Shown: in pieces, positions 17,375 to 25,874 of the stretch
How the letters are laid out: every line of letters starts with the position of its first letter
How positions within the stretch are numbered: the first letter of the stretch is position 1
Origin: Folioceros fuciformis
Lineage: Eukaryota > Anthocerotophyta > Anthocerotopsida > Anthocerotales
Length of the DNA stretch: 28,382 nucleotides
Assembly: GCA_049999805.1 (NCBI GenBank)
Contig: JBNGIO010007223.1
Coordinates: forward strand, 1 to 28,382
Reading direction: 5' to 3'
The notes under the pieces: generated by a model
Told to the model about the DNA's origin: nothing
What the model saw: only the letters and a program-made list of their open reading frames with translations
Databases searched by the model: none
Translations under genes and position numbers: made by a program

Positions 17375-18810
17375 AGGGTGTATGATATACAACAAGATTA
17401 TGACACCCAAGCTCTTCATCGAGTTTGGGAACATTTGAAACGATGGGAACCTAACAATATCAATTATTCAATGCGTGATACACGAGTATGACGGCCTCCT
17501 ACCTGGAGTTCTATACTTGTAGCTAGACAACACTGCACGGAAGAACAAAAACGCGTTGCTTTAGTGGGGTTCTTATTACTGGGCTATATGCACGACCAGG
17601 TAGATAAGATGTTTTCCAGGTTTTCAACGGCACTCGATCAGAAGGAAGCTTTGACTTTACCAAAACTTATTACAGTCACGCAGAATGCGTATACCCCCAT
17701 GCCAGACATTCATGAGGTGAAAGAGGTGTTGGACTTTAGAAAATTTGTGGCCTATATATAGTATGAGAAAGCAGGGTATCAGAATGTTGCAGCGGTTCAT
17801 TAGCTCCATAATATATCTTTTCAACACTAGTTCAAGATCACGAAGGAGAGCCGCGGAGATCGTGGATCTATTACATTGATGAGAGGAAAACAGTATTCCA
17901 CCCATCAATACTCGTTGCCTGATGACAGTATAGAATTTCTAAAACTAGTTCCGGATGGGGTTATGAAAGCCGCTCCACTGATGCATCTGTAGGTGAGGAG
18001 TAGGAAACATAAGACTATTATTGTCAATGCGCCAGGATATAACGTGTCGCATATTTGATCAAGGTTGGAGTGCAAATTACGGCATCACTTAGGTGTGGGC
18101 GAGGACATCTAGTGGGATTCATTTTGGGCAGAGCAAGAGGCCATCGATCAAATAATAAATCTGGGTGTGAAACAAGACCTCTTGTGGCCACGGCAATGGT
18201 ATAATCGCGATGTGGCAGAGTTGTTGAATACACCGTTACACGTGCCAAATACATTGGTGGTGGAAAACCCACGGATACAAGAAGTTCCTAAAAGAGACAT
18301 GTATGTGGGTGCGTATAGAAGAGAGGCTCATGTTCGCAACGACCGTGACAACTTTAATGGAGATGTATCAGAGATAGAAGCAGGGCACATGATTGTTGTC
18401 CCATGCGAGACAGACGAAGACAATAGGCCTTTTTGGATCACCAAAGTGTTGGACACACATAAGGACAATCACATTCAAAGTATCATAGTTCATTGTTGGA
18501 TCACCAAATGTTCAGATGCATTTGAAGGTCGATATCAAGAGGAGATGATATTGCCAAATGAAGAACCTCCCATGGGTTCTAGACAAGGACGAAAGTGACA
18601 GCCAAGCAGAAGACTTCAGAAGCATATTGACACACTTTCTATCGCGAATACGTTTATTTTAGCTTATGGATTTGTGTTGACTCGTCAAAAACAGCTGCAC
18701 GCTCGCACTCGAAACCTTATTAGAAAGAACTTGTATGTGCTTAAGTGAGATCAGGAAAATCCTCCAGATGTAATCGATGACCAACTTGCAAACACTTAGA
18801 CTATACTGGT
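17375..18810 (+). pseudogene. DUF7869-like transposon protein, decayed
   Basis: From 17564 one frame persists to about 18806 through several stops (17761, 17804, 17828, 17978, 18056, 18110, 18598, 18747 are approximate or exact). The opening pieces are in other frames: MTPKLFIEFGNI near 17400, then LDNTARKNKN near 17525. The diagnostic part is LDNTARKNKN followed by VGFLLLGYMHDQVDKMFSRFS, like the D-N...NKN / VGHTHxxID pattern of DUF7869 proteins (RNase H-fold-like, found in transposons); the spacing between them is shortened. A C-terminal block at 18376-18560 (IEAGHMIVVPCETDEDNRPFWITKV, landmark HMIVVP...FWITKV) resembles a small chromatin-type beta domain. The tail IDTLSIANTFILAYGFVLT is near 18625. 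Domain name is from memory; transposase role is inferred. Confidence 0.6.
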
Positions 18811-18961
18811 TAAGTACTTTCATGTATACCACACTTCATATATATGAACACTGTTTGCAGAGAGCTGTGATTGGCTATTCGTAAGTGCATCACTCGAGTT
18901 GCCAGTTCTAGTAGTTCTCTGGTTAGCCGACGCAGATCTTGCAGGGGTGCGTAGATAGAGT

Positions 18962-19003
18962 GGCGCACTCGGCGCCTATGTGTGCGCCGGCCTACTAGCG
19001 CAC
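18962..19003. repeat. Palindrome copy 3 with an extra half-site
   Basis: The full copy at 18982-19003 has halves GTGCGCCGGC and ACTAGCGCAC around CT. An additional GGCGCAC at 18962-18968 pairs with GTGCGCC at 18982-18988, so several alternative stems are possible. Confidence 0.85.
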
Positions 19004-19070
19004 CATTATGAAGGATTGTGTTGCACTTTCCCCAAGACCCTATCTAGATGTTCACCAGCTGATCAACGCC

Positions 19071-19116
19071 CTTCCTCAAGGAATGCGCCAATAGTCCCGC
19101 GCACTCCTTGAGGAAG
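19071..19116. repeat. Hairpin with 18-bp arms
   Basis: Arms CTTCCTCAAGGAATGCGC (19071-19088) and GCGCACTCCTTGAGGAAG (19099-19116) pair with one mismatch around a 10-base loop. The inner arm ends carry the same GCGC core as the nearby palindromes. Confidence 0.95.
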
Positions 19117-19137
19117 TGCGCTGGCATACTAGCGCAC
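19116..19137. repeat. 22-bp palindrome, copy 4
   Basis: Halves GTGCGCTGGC and ACTAGCGCAC around AT, sharing its first base with the last base of the hairpin. Confidence 0.85.
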
Positions 19138-19202
19138 ATATGCATAAATGGTCGAAATTGATAAAACCCCTCACATTTTCCAATTTTTAGTAATGCCGAT
19201 AT

Positions 19203-19489
19203 TGGAAATTTATCATCCCATCTAGCTCCAGCCGATTAATGATATATATAGTGCTGATATATGATTAAAGGGTTTATGCTTGATTTCAGATACGTTGAGT
19301 TATGGTTAAATAATTTATGGTGTCGTTTCGTTAGAGTTACAACTCCAACTGAAGAGCTACAACGTTTCACATTTTTAGTTTAATTTGTGCTATATTTTAA
19401 AAACACTTACTTCCTCTTTTCTAAGAACCAACTATGTAAATATTTTAATGAAATTAATTGTTTTAATTGCATTTACTTATATTTCATCA
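19203..19489 (+). repeat. LTR-like block in front of a PBS
   Basis: An AT-rich 287-bp stretch begins TGGAAATTTATC and ends TTTCATCA, giving TG...CA ends, and is followed without spacer by a perfect initiator-Met PBS. It does not match the 3' LTR at 25147. The left end is chosen only from the TG and the change in composition. Confidence 0.45.
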
Positions 19490-19502
19490 TGGTATCAGAG
19501 CC
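19490..19502 (+). other. Primer binding site, initiator Met tRNA type
   Basis: TGGTATCAGAGCC is the exact plant retroelement PBS, placed directly after a CA end. Confidence 0.88.
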
Positions 19503-19966
19503 ATGCTTGTTGTTGGTTGTATTCAGATGAATGCATAATAAAATTGTGCATTAAAAAATATGCACAGTTTTATGTTTGTTTTCTTTTCTTGTTTTTGAAA
19601 TTAATTTTAATTTCAAGAAATATAATCTTTAAAAGAATGTTTTTCATTCTTGTTTTAGATTGATGAATTCATACAGAGTTTCCGCATAATCAGGTAGATA
19701 ATCTAGTGCACTTCCATGTGAATTAATATCAAGATCATTTCAATGGAGGCTCACTAGAGTAGCTGCCTGGCTGGCAGAATTGTATATTAAAAATTAAATA
19801 AGATAACAGACAATGCAGAGTTTCTGTATTTCATCATTTAGAAAATTCGCTGGTAATTATGGCCAATAATTATGGCCACCAGCGTAGGCGTCTGTGTCCT
19901 ACTAAAAGGATCCCTAGGGATGTATGATAGGGTGAATGTCGTTGATGAATTATCAGTTGTTCCCAA

Positions 19967-20569
19967 CTTCATCAACGTGTCCTGCAGTGGATTCAAACAA
20001 ATAAGCTACAATTACTTTCGATAGCTGATTTAAAAATAGATTTTAATACTTTAATTGCTGCTATTTATCCACAGGAGACTGATTTGTTGTTTGATCTACC
20101 TTCACAAAGCTTACCAAATTTAGCAAGAGTATGTGCATAGATAAGCCCTGTAGGGAATTATCTCTGTGATTCTTCTTTTACCAAATCTGCCACACATATA
20201 GGTGTTAATACAATAATTCAACACCTTAAGACAAACAACAAAATTGTGGACAGACACTGTAATCAAATACAAGGACATTTATCTACAACAAGTGTGGACT
20301 TATAGGATCTGAAGGAACAAATTGCTCACGTGGACTGCAAGCTGGTTACGCTCTTGAGATCCAAGCAACCTATTATTTCGTCCTTTAGATCTGCATCCTG
20401 TAAGCATACCAATAAGATAAAACGTGATCGACAATTTTGCTCACCTGATTTATTTACATCTTGTTCCACAAGTACTTACAATGAAGGTGACAAGCGGAGC
20501 TATAAGAATGCTTCTAAAAGAGCAGTGCGAGGTCGAATCTTACAACATCAAAGACAACATGCACTGTGA
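19967..20569 (+). pseudogene. Decayed ORF between the PBS and copia-II gag
   Basis: One frame reads LHQRVLQWIQTNKLQLLSIA, IDFNTLIAAIYPQETDLLFD, a stop, HIGVNTIIQHLKTNNKIV, a second stop, and KEQIAHVDCKLVTLL to the end at 20569. The middle has leucine/isoleucine spacing suggestive of a coiled coil, and the C-terminus is basic. I do not recognise it. It could be the gag-like or leader ORF of a different reverse-transcribing element. The block is more AT-rich than the copia gag that follows. The stretch 19503-19966 before it holds no frame I can support. Confidence 0.5.
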
Positions 20570-20579
20570 TTAGGAGTGT

Positions 20580-21866
20580 ATGGACGGGGAAGATAGTGAT
20601 CTGGAAGGGGCAGAGCCTAATTCTGTACCACCTACACCCAACATGGGTGATACAATCTCATCATCAACTCTTAGTACAAAAACTTTCAAAGAAAAGGATA
20701 GATTTAATGGTACTGACTTTGATATTTGGCTTATCCGGATGGAGGGTGTCCTTGAGATGAGAGGACTCCTGAAATATGCAACCGGAGTGGTAAAGTTCCC
20801 TGGCGACAGAACTGCAGCAGGAGCATATTGGTTAGCTAAAGACAGCGTAGCCAAATACCTCATATGTAGTGGCCTAACATCTGACATGTTGAGGCAGACT
20901 TCAGGGGTAAAGACTTCAGCTGAGATCTGGACACGCCTCAAGGAACACTACGCAGGGCAAAATATGGTTAGTGCTATGACTGCTTTACGAAATTTTCAAA
21001 ATTTGAGAATGAGAGAAGGTGATTCAGTGGAGAAGCACGTGAATACCTTCAGGATCCTATCCTCAAGACTGGAAGGTGCTTCAAAAGTCAGTATGACTGA
21101 TAATGAACTGGTGATGAGGTTCATGCTTTCCCTTCCTGAATCCTGGTCTCATTTCGTGACCTCACACACTGCTGCTCAAACTCAAGCAGCACTTCTAGCT
21201 CACCAACAAGGAGTAGAATTGCCAACCATGTCTTTCTCACAGCTTGTTAGTTCCATGCTTCAAGAGGAAGCTAGCAGGATGACTCACAAGCGAGCACGAA
21301 AACAGCAGGCCTTGTATACCTCTAACCAAGGGAAAGGAGGTAGAAGATTTCCTCCAAAAGGAAGTGGTGGAAACTCTTCAAAAGCAGGCAGTTCGCAAGG
21401 ATTAGCCTCAACTGGAAGGAAGACAAAAAGGACAGGTGCCTGCAACTGGTGTAAGTTACCTGGTCACTGGGAACGTGAGTGTCGCAAAAAGCAGGCTGGG
21501 GTCCCTCGCAAGGAAGGATCCAGTGCTGCGACACATGTGGTGGTGAAGAAACAGAATACACCATCAGCCCTGACAGTCGGGACTAGAATGTTTTCAAGTC
21601 CACTGTTGCTTCCCATTTGTCTTTCTACAAAAGCTGATGTTAAACACACATTAGAGTGGTACTTCGACACAGGTGCCACTGCGCATATTTGTTTTAACAT
21701 AAATGCTTTTAGCACATACAGGTCTGTTCCATATCAGTGTGTCTACCTTGGAGATGACAGATCTCTTGTTGCACCTAGTCGAGGCACAATTGAGTTGAAA
21801 GTGCCTTCTGGCATCAAATTGCTTCTCAAGAATGTCTACTATGTGCCTGACATGACAAAATCTTGA
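20580..21866 (+). CDS. Copia-II gag and protease
   Basis: A 428-codon ORF. The ATG at 20644 (MGDTISSSTL) is a likelier gag start than 20580, since gag homology starts soon after (RFNGTDFDIWLIRMEGVL). The UBN2-type core includes IWTRLKEHYAGQNMVSAM and LRMREGDSVEKHVNTF. The zinc knuckle CNWCKLPGHWEREC is at about 21442-21483 and the aspartic protease motif WYFDTGATAHIC near 21658. It ends at MTKS because one base is missing from an A run near 21857; the next frame continues with ISVKRL. Gag would form the RNA-packaging particle and the protease would cleave the polyprotein. Confidence 0.9.
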   Translation: MDGEDSDLEGAEPNSVPPTPNMGDTISSSTLSTKTFKEKDRFNGTDFDIWLIRMEGVLEMRGLLKYATGVVKFPGDRTAAGAYWLAKDSVAKYLICSGLTSDMLRQTSGVKTSAEIWTRLKEHYAGQNMVSAMTALRNFQNLRMREGDSVEKHVNTFRILSSRLEGASKVSMTDNELVMRFMLSLPESWSHFVTSHTAAQTQAALLAHQQGVELPTMSFSQLVSSMLQEEASRMTHKRARKQQALYTSNQGKGGRRFPPKGSGGNSSKAGSSQGLASTGRKTKRTGACNWCKLPGHWERECRKKQAGVPRKEGSSAATHVVVKKQNTPSALTVGTRMFSSPLLLPICLSTKADVKHTLEWYFDTGATAHICFNINAFSTYRSVPYQCVYLGDDRSLVAPSRGTIELKVPSGIKLLLKNVYYVPDMTKS

Positions 21867-23180
21867 TCTCAGTCAAGCGTTTAAATGCTGATAACAACAG
21901 TCACGTTGTCTTCACTAGAACAGATTGTCAGATTGTAGATGCCTTTAACCCTAGGAAGGTACTTGCCTATGGATCTTCAGATCATGACCTGTTCCGTCTT
22001 CATCTTCATAGTGGACTAGCAGAGTCAGACCAGCCATCACCAATTGTCTCCTTGGCCTCTGCACAACAAGTTGAAAAATCAGAATTGTGGCATGCCCAGC
22101 TTGGTCATCCTCACATGGCAAAATTGCAGAAGTTGGCTGTAAGTACTTTATATCAAGATGGCCCTATTGGCCCATTAGCTGCTATTCCCCTATGTGAAGC
22201 TTGTGTATTATCTAAGAAACACCAAGCAGCATTCAAGAATAAAGCCCCTTACCACGCAGTAGATATTCTTGAGCTTGTGCACACAGATATGTGTGGACCC
22301 CTGTCTCAAACAGTCCATTGGTGGTGAACGTTATTTTCTAACGTTTACCGATGACAAAAGTCGTTTTGTCACCACCTATGTTCTAAAACAGAAGAGTGAG
22401 TGCTTTTCCTATTTTAAGGAATATATTAAGTTTGCTGAACGTTGGACAGGTAAACAACTTAAGACACTAAGATCAAATAACGGTGGTGAATTCATTTCTA
22501 ATGAATTTCAAAGCTTTTGCAAGGATGAGGGCATAGGCCGTCAACTTACTGTTGTGTATACTCTGCAGCAGAACGTCTGAATCTTACATTGCAGGAAATG
22601 GTTTCCTCCTTGTTGCATGATGCTGAGCTACCACTTCCCTATTGGGCTGAAGCCCTTATGACCTCCACTTACCTGCGCAACAGGCTGCCAACAAGTGCAG
22701 TTGCTGATAAAACCCCCTATGAGGCCTTTACAGGCCGCAAACCATCTATACAGCATTTAAGAATGTTTGGTTGCCTAGCCTATGCATTTATTCCTAAAAG
22801 AAAAGGAGTAAACTTTCAGATAAAGCACGCAAGTTGCTTATGCTGGGGCTATACAGAGGGGATAAAACCTTACAAGTTGTATGATGTTCCTTCTAACAGA
22901 GTGATCTATGCTCGAAGTGTGACATTTGATGAAACCAGGACTTGGGCTTCAGTGGGAGCTCATCCCTCTCTTCCAGACTCTGATGATGCTGAAGACACTC
23001 TTGAGATTTCTTATTTTGACCTTACAGATCATGGCACTAATGATTCGGATGTATCTCCTGCAAGGGGGGACACATCAGTTACTATTCCAGAGTCAGAAGC
23101 AGATGCATCATTGTTAGACTCTGATCAATCTGTTTTGCAGGACCTCCATCCTCATGGAGACATCTTACCTGATCCCCCTA
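21863..23180 (+). pseudogene. Copia-II integrase and linker, catalytically broken
   Basis: GAG-pre-integrase: LWHAQLGHPHMAKLQKLA and CEACVLSKKHQAAF. Integrase: LVHTDMCGPLSQ (first Asp), a frameshift near 22313, RYFLTFTDDKSRFV, then LRSNNGGEFISNEF, where the second catalytic Asp (normally SDNGGEF) is Asn. The VAER-type segment with the catalytic Glu is deleted near 22576: the sequence passes from TLQQN straight to RLNLTLQEMV. The C-terminal part is intact (YWAEALMTSTYLRNRLPT, MFGCLAYAFIPK, KPYKLYDV) and leads into an acidic Ser/Asp-rich linker. Two of three catalytic residues are gone. Confidence 0.9.
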
Positions 23181-24891
23181 TCCTCCATTTGATGAGCCTG
23201 ATTTGCCAGACTCTGAACCCATTGCTGCAGATGATATTGAATCAATACCTATGCAAGACTCTGCACCTGTTCGCCGCTATCCTACCCGTGAACGGCGACC
23301 TCCTGATTTTTACAGTGCACCTGACTTTCGTCCTTCTTCTGATTATGTTCAGGCTTATGCTGCTATTGATCTTGATCCTATTGAGCCACAATCATATCCT
23401 GAGGCTCTAAGCAGACCTGATCACAAGGAGTGGGAGAAAGCCATACAGTCAGAATATGATTCACTCATTGAAAATGGCACATGGGAATTGGCAAAGTTAC
23501 CCCCTCGCAGAAAAATGGTTACATGCAAATGGGTGTTCAAACTCAAAGTTAAAGCATATGGTACATTTGACAAATACAAAGCTCGTCTTGTAGTACGAGG
23601 CTTTTCACAAATGCCAGGTGTAGACTACCTGGAGACTTATGCTCCTGTGGTGAAACTCCCAACCCTGCGAGCCATGTGTGCAATATCAGCATATAAGGAT
23701 TATGAATTACAGATGTTTGATGTCAAGACAGCATTCTTGAATGGCAAACTTGATACTGAAATTTATATGCAACAACATCCTGGCTATGAAGAAAAAGGCA
23801 AGGATTATGTTTGTAAATTACACAAAACCTTATATGGCTTGAAGCAATCTGCAATGGCCTGGAATGCAATGTTGGACGCTGAACTTTTGGTCTTTGGCTT
23901 CACCAAGAGCCAAGCTGATGGAAGCCTTTACATCTACAACAAGAATGACATTGTGTGTTATTTGGCAGTGTATGTAGATGATTTAATACTATCCAGCAAC
24001 AACCAAGTTTTCATTACAAAGATAACAGACTTACTTGCAACTAAGTTTAAGATGTCTAATCTTGGTCCCCTCCAGAGGTGCCTTGGTATACATGTGGAGC
24101 GCAACAGAAAAAAGAGAGTTATCACTCTAACACAACCAAGATACTTGCAGGCTAGTGCAGAACAGTTAGGACTGAAAGATGGAAAATCAGCTGCAACATC
24201 TTTACCTTTGGTCTAAAGTTGAGCAAAGACATGTCACCTCAGACATATGTTGAAAAAGGAAAAATGGCATTGGTGCCTTATAGGCAAGCTGTTGGTAAAT
24301 TGATATATGCTGCCAATACTACCCGTCTTGAGGTAGCCTTTGCCACAAGCTCCCTCTCACAATTCCTTGAAAATCCAGGTCAAGAGCACTGGTCATGTGC
24401 TAAACGAGTATTCAGATACTTAAAGGGAACACCTCACAAGTATATCAGCTTATTGTTTTGTGGCCAACTCCTCTGTAGTTAATTGTTCATGTAGAAAACA
24501 AGCAGCCATCTCCCTGTCTTCCACAGAGTCTGAGTACAAGGCACTCACTGAATCCACTAAGGAGGCTAAGTGGGAAAGGAAGCTTTGTGAAGACTTGGGT
24601 ATGAAGCAAGAAGGGCCAACAATCTTGCATTGTGACAACATGTCAGCAATTGCTTTGGTTGCTAACCCCGTCTTCCATGCACGCACCAAGCATATAGAAA
24701 TTCAACATCATTATATTAGGGATGCTGGTGAGAGAGGTATCGTCAAGGTTCAATATATACCTACCGACGACAACACAGCAGATGTCCTGACCAAGTCCTT
24801 GCCTAAGTTCAAACATTGTTTTCACATAAAAGGGCTTGGTTTGGTGGATTGTAGTAGATACATGACACTAGACAAATCACTTATTTGGTAG
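23178..24891 (+). pseudogene. Copia-II reverse transcriptase and RNase H, deleted in part
   Basis: The RT ORF 23203-24216 has the linker box RRYPTRERRPPDFY, EWEKAIQSEYDSLIENGTWEL, CKWVFKLKVKAYG, YKARLVVRGFSQ, LQMFDVKTAFLNG, LHKTLYGLKQS and the catalytic VYVDDLILS near 23970. A frameshift near 24216 leads to YRQAVGKLIYAANTTRLEVA. At about 24445 LKGTPHKYI jumps to NSSVVNCSCRKQAAISLSST; the stretch with the first RNase H Asp (YSDADWA-type) is missing. Distal RNase H is present: STESEYKALTE, CDNMSAIALV, HARTKHIEIQHHYI, VLTKSLP. A one-base shift near 23178 links it to the integrase frame. Confidence 0.92.
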
Positions 24892-25135
24892 GACCTTTCA
24901 CTACACAAATATTCCGTCACTGAGGTTGATGATACGAAGCAATTGGCATGCTTCTCTTCTGGTCACTGGAGTGGTGTTGTACTTTGTGAGATCGTGTAGA
25001 CTATAGGCTCTACAAGAGTGAGGACTACCGACTTTAGGTGATAGCCGTTTTGACGATGTTTAAAGTTTGGCGTCAACAGTAGTGATCTCCGTTTGTACTT
25101 AGGAGCTCTCTTCTAACAACAACCAGCACGTGTCT

Positions 25136-25146
25136 GAGAGGGAGAG
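25136..25146 (+). other. Polypurine tract of copia-II
   Basis: GAGAGGGAGAG directly precedes TTGGAATATTAGG, the LTR start. Confidence 0.85.
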
Positions 25147-25354
25147 TTGGAATATTAGGCAGACCACGTGAATCTGTATTACGTTGGTTAGCCTAACTAG
25201 ACATAGTTATAAGTGTAGTTAGTTAACTGGCAGGTTAGTCAAAGGGCACACCCCTTCGTAAACTGCTACTTAAGGCCTACCTTTGTATTTACCTAATCAA
25301 TTTGCAAATAGATCATTTTCAATGCATTTGCTTCCGCGTTAGTAATTCTAACTA
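25147..25354 (+). repeat. 3' LTR of copia-II
   Basis: Starts TTGGAATATTAGGC after the PPT; the usual leading TG is missing or changed. The right end near TTCTAACTA (25346-25354) is a guess from typical copia LTR ends. No second copy was seen in the window. Confidence 0.6.
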
Positions 25355-25873
25355 GAAGTGCTGTCGGTGAGAGTGGCTGAACGACTGGGAAAGTCTTGGG
25401 TAGCGTGAGACCCTGGAGCGCCATTTAGATCCTAAGCGAGATCAGGAGAGGTGAGTCGCCTAGAGTTAGAAAGAGAGAAGAGAGAGAGAGACCAAGTGTG
25501 GGGCCCGCCAAGGTAGTGGAGTCCACGACTATCGTGGAGTAACGACCAAGGTAGTCGAAGAGCTGAGGCAGTAGAAGTACCCCTGGGGTAGTTGAAAAGC
25601 CGGTAGTTGAAGAGACCCCCCCCTGGTAGTTGAGTGAGTCCGTAAGGTAGTACAGGGCCCGGTTAGCTGAGCCGCAACGGAGGTAGTGGTAGCTGATTGG
25701 CAGGTAGAGGAGCAAAAGGTAGATAAAGTCTGACCTTGGATAGTAATTGACTTTGTGAGAAAACCCGTGTTATTTAGCACAAATCATTCCTTTGGGATCG
25801 AATCCCTGAGCTATAACGACAAAGAGGGTTTGTGTGGACCTTGCAGCACCCCCGGGTGTGATATTTTCCCCCA
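25355..25873. other. Unassigned purine- and GGTAG-rich stretch
   Basis: About ten GGTAG(T) occurrences at 25510-25730, many as GGTAGTTGA or GGTAGTGGA, and a run of AGAG near 25470-25490. Further right, CTTTGGGATCGAATCCC (about 25789-25808) resembles the 3' end of some plant LTRs. It abuts the truncated copia-III and may be part of an LTR or leader of an unidentified element. No gene was recognised. Confidence 0.4.
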
Positions 25874-25874
25874 C

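Larger units (their letters stand above)
18811..19202. other. Palindrome-rich right edge of the transposon-like block
   Basis: No coding frame was recognised. The stretch is dominated by palindromes and one long hairpin (entries at 18962, 19071 and 19116), as expected for a subterminal region of a DNA transposon. Past 19140 the sequence becomes AT-rich. Confidence 0.5.
20570..25354 (+). mobile_element. Copia-II: Ty1/copia retrotransposon
   Basis: Gag, protease, integrase, RT and RNase H follow in Ty1/copia order on the + strand, then a PPT and a 3' LTR. No matching 5' LTR is visible: the sequence left of gag belongs to an unrelated-looking LTR/PBS block (19203-20569). It is a different lineage from copia-I and III. 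Several frameshifts and two internal deletions make it inactive. Bases 24892-25135 are its untranslated 3' end, with no other content seen. Confidence 0.88.

Noticed and set aside
19385-19663. 92-codon + strand ORF (MCYILKTLTSS...)
   Set aside because: Low-complexity hydrophobic translation of AT-rich LTR-like DNA that runs across the PBS.
25770-25873. tRNA or SINE B-box from GGGATTCGATCCC on the - strand
   Set aside because: No A box at the right spacing and no cloverleaf could be drawn.
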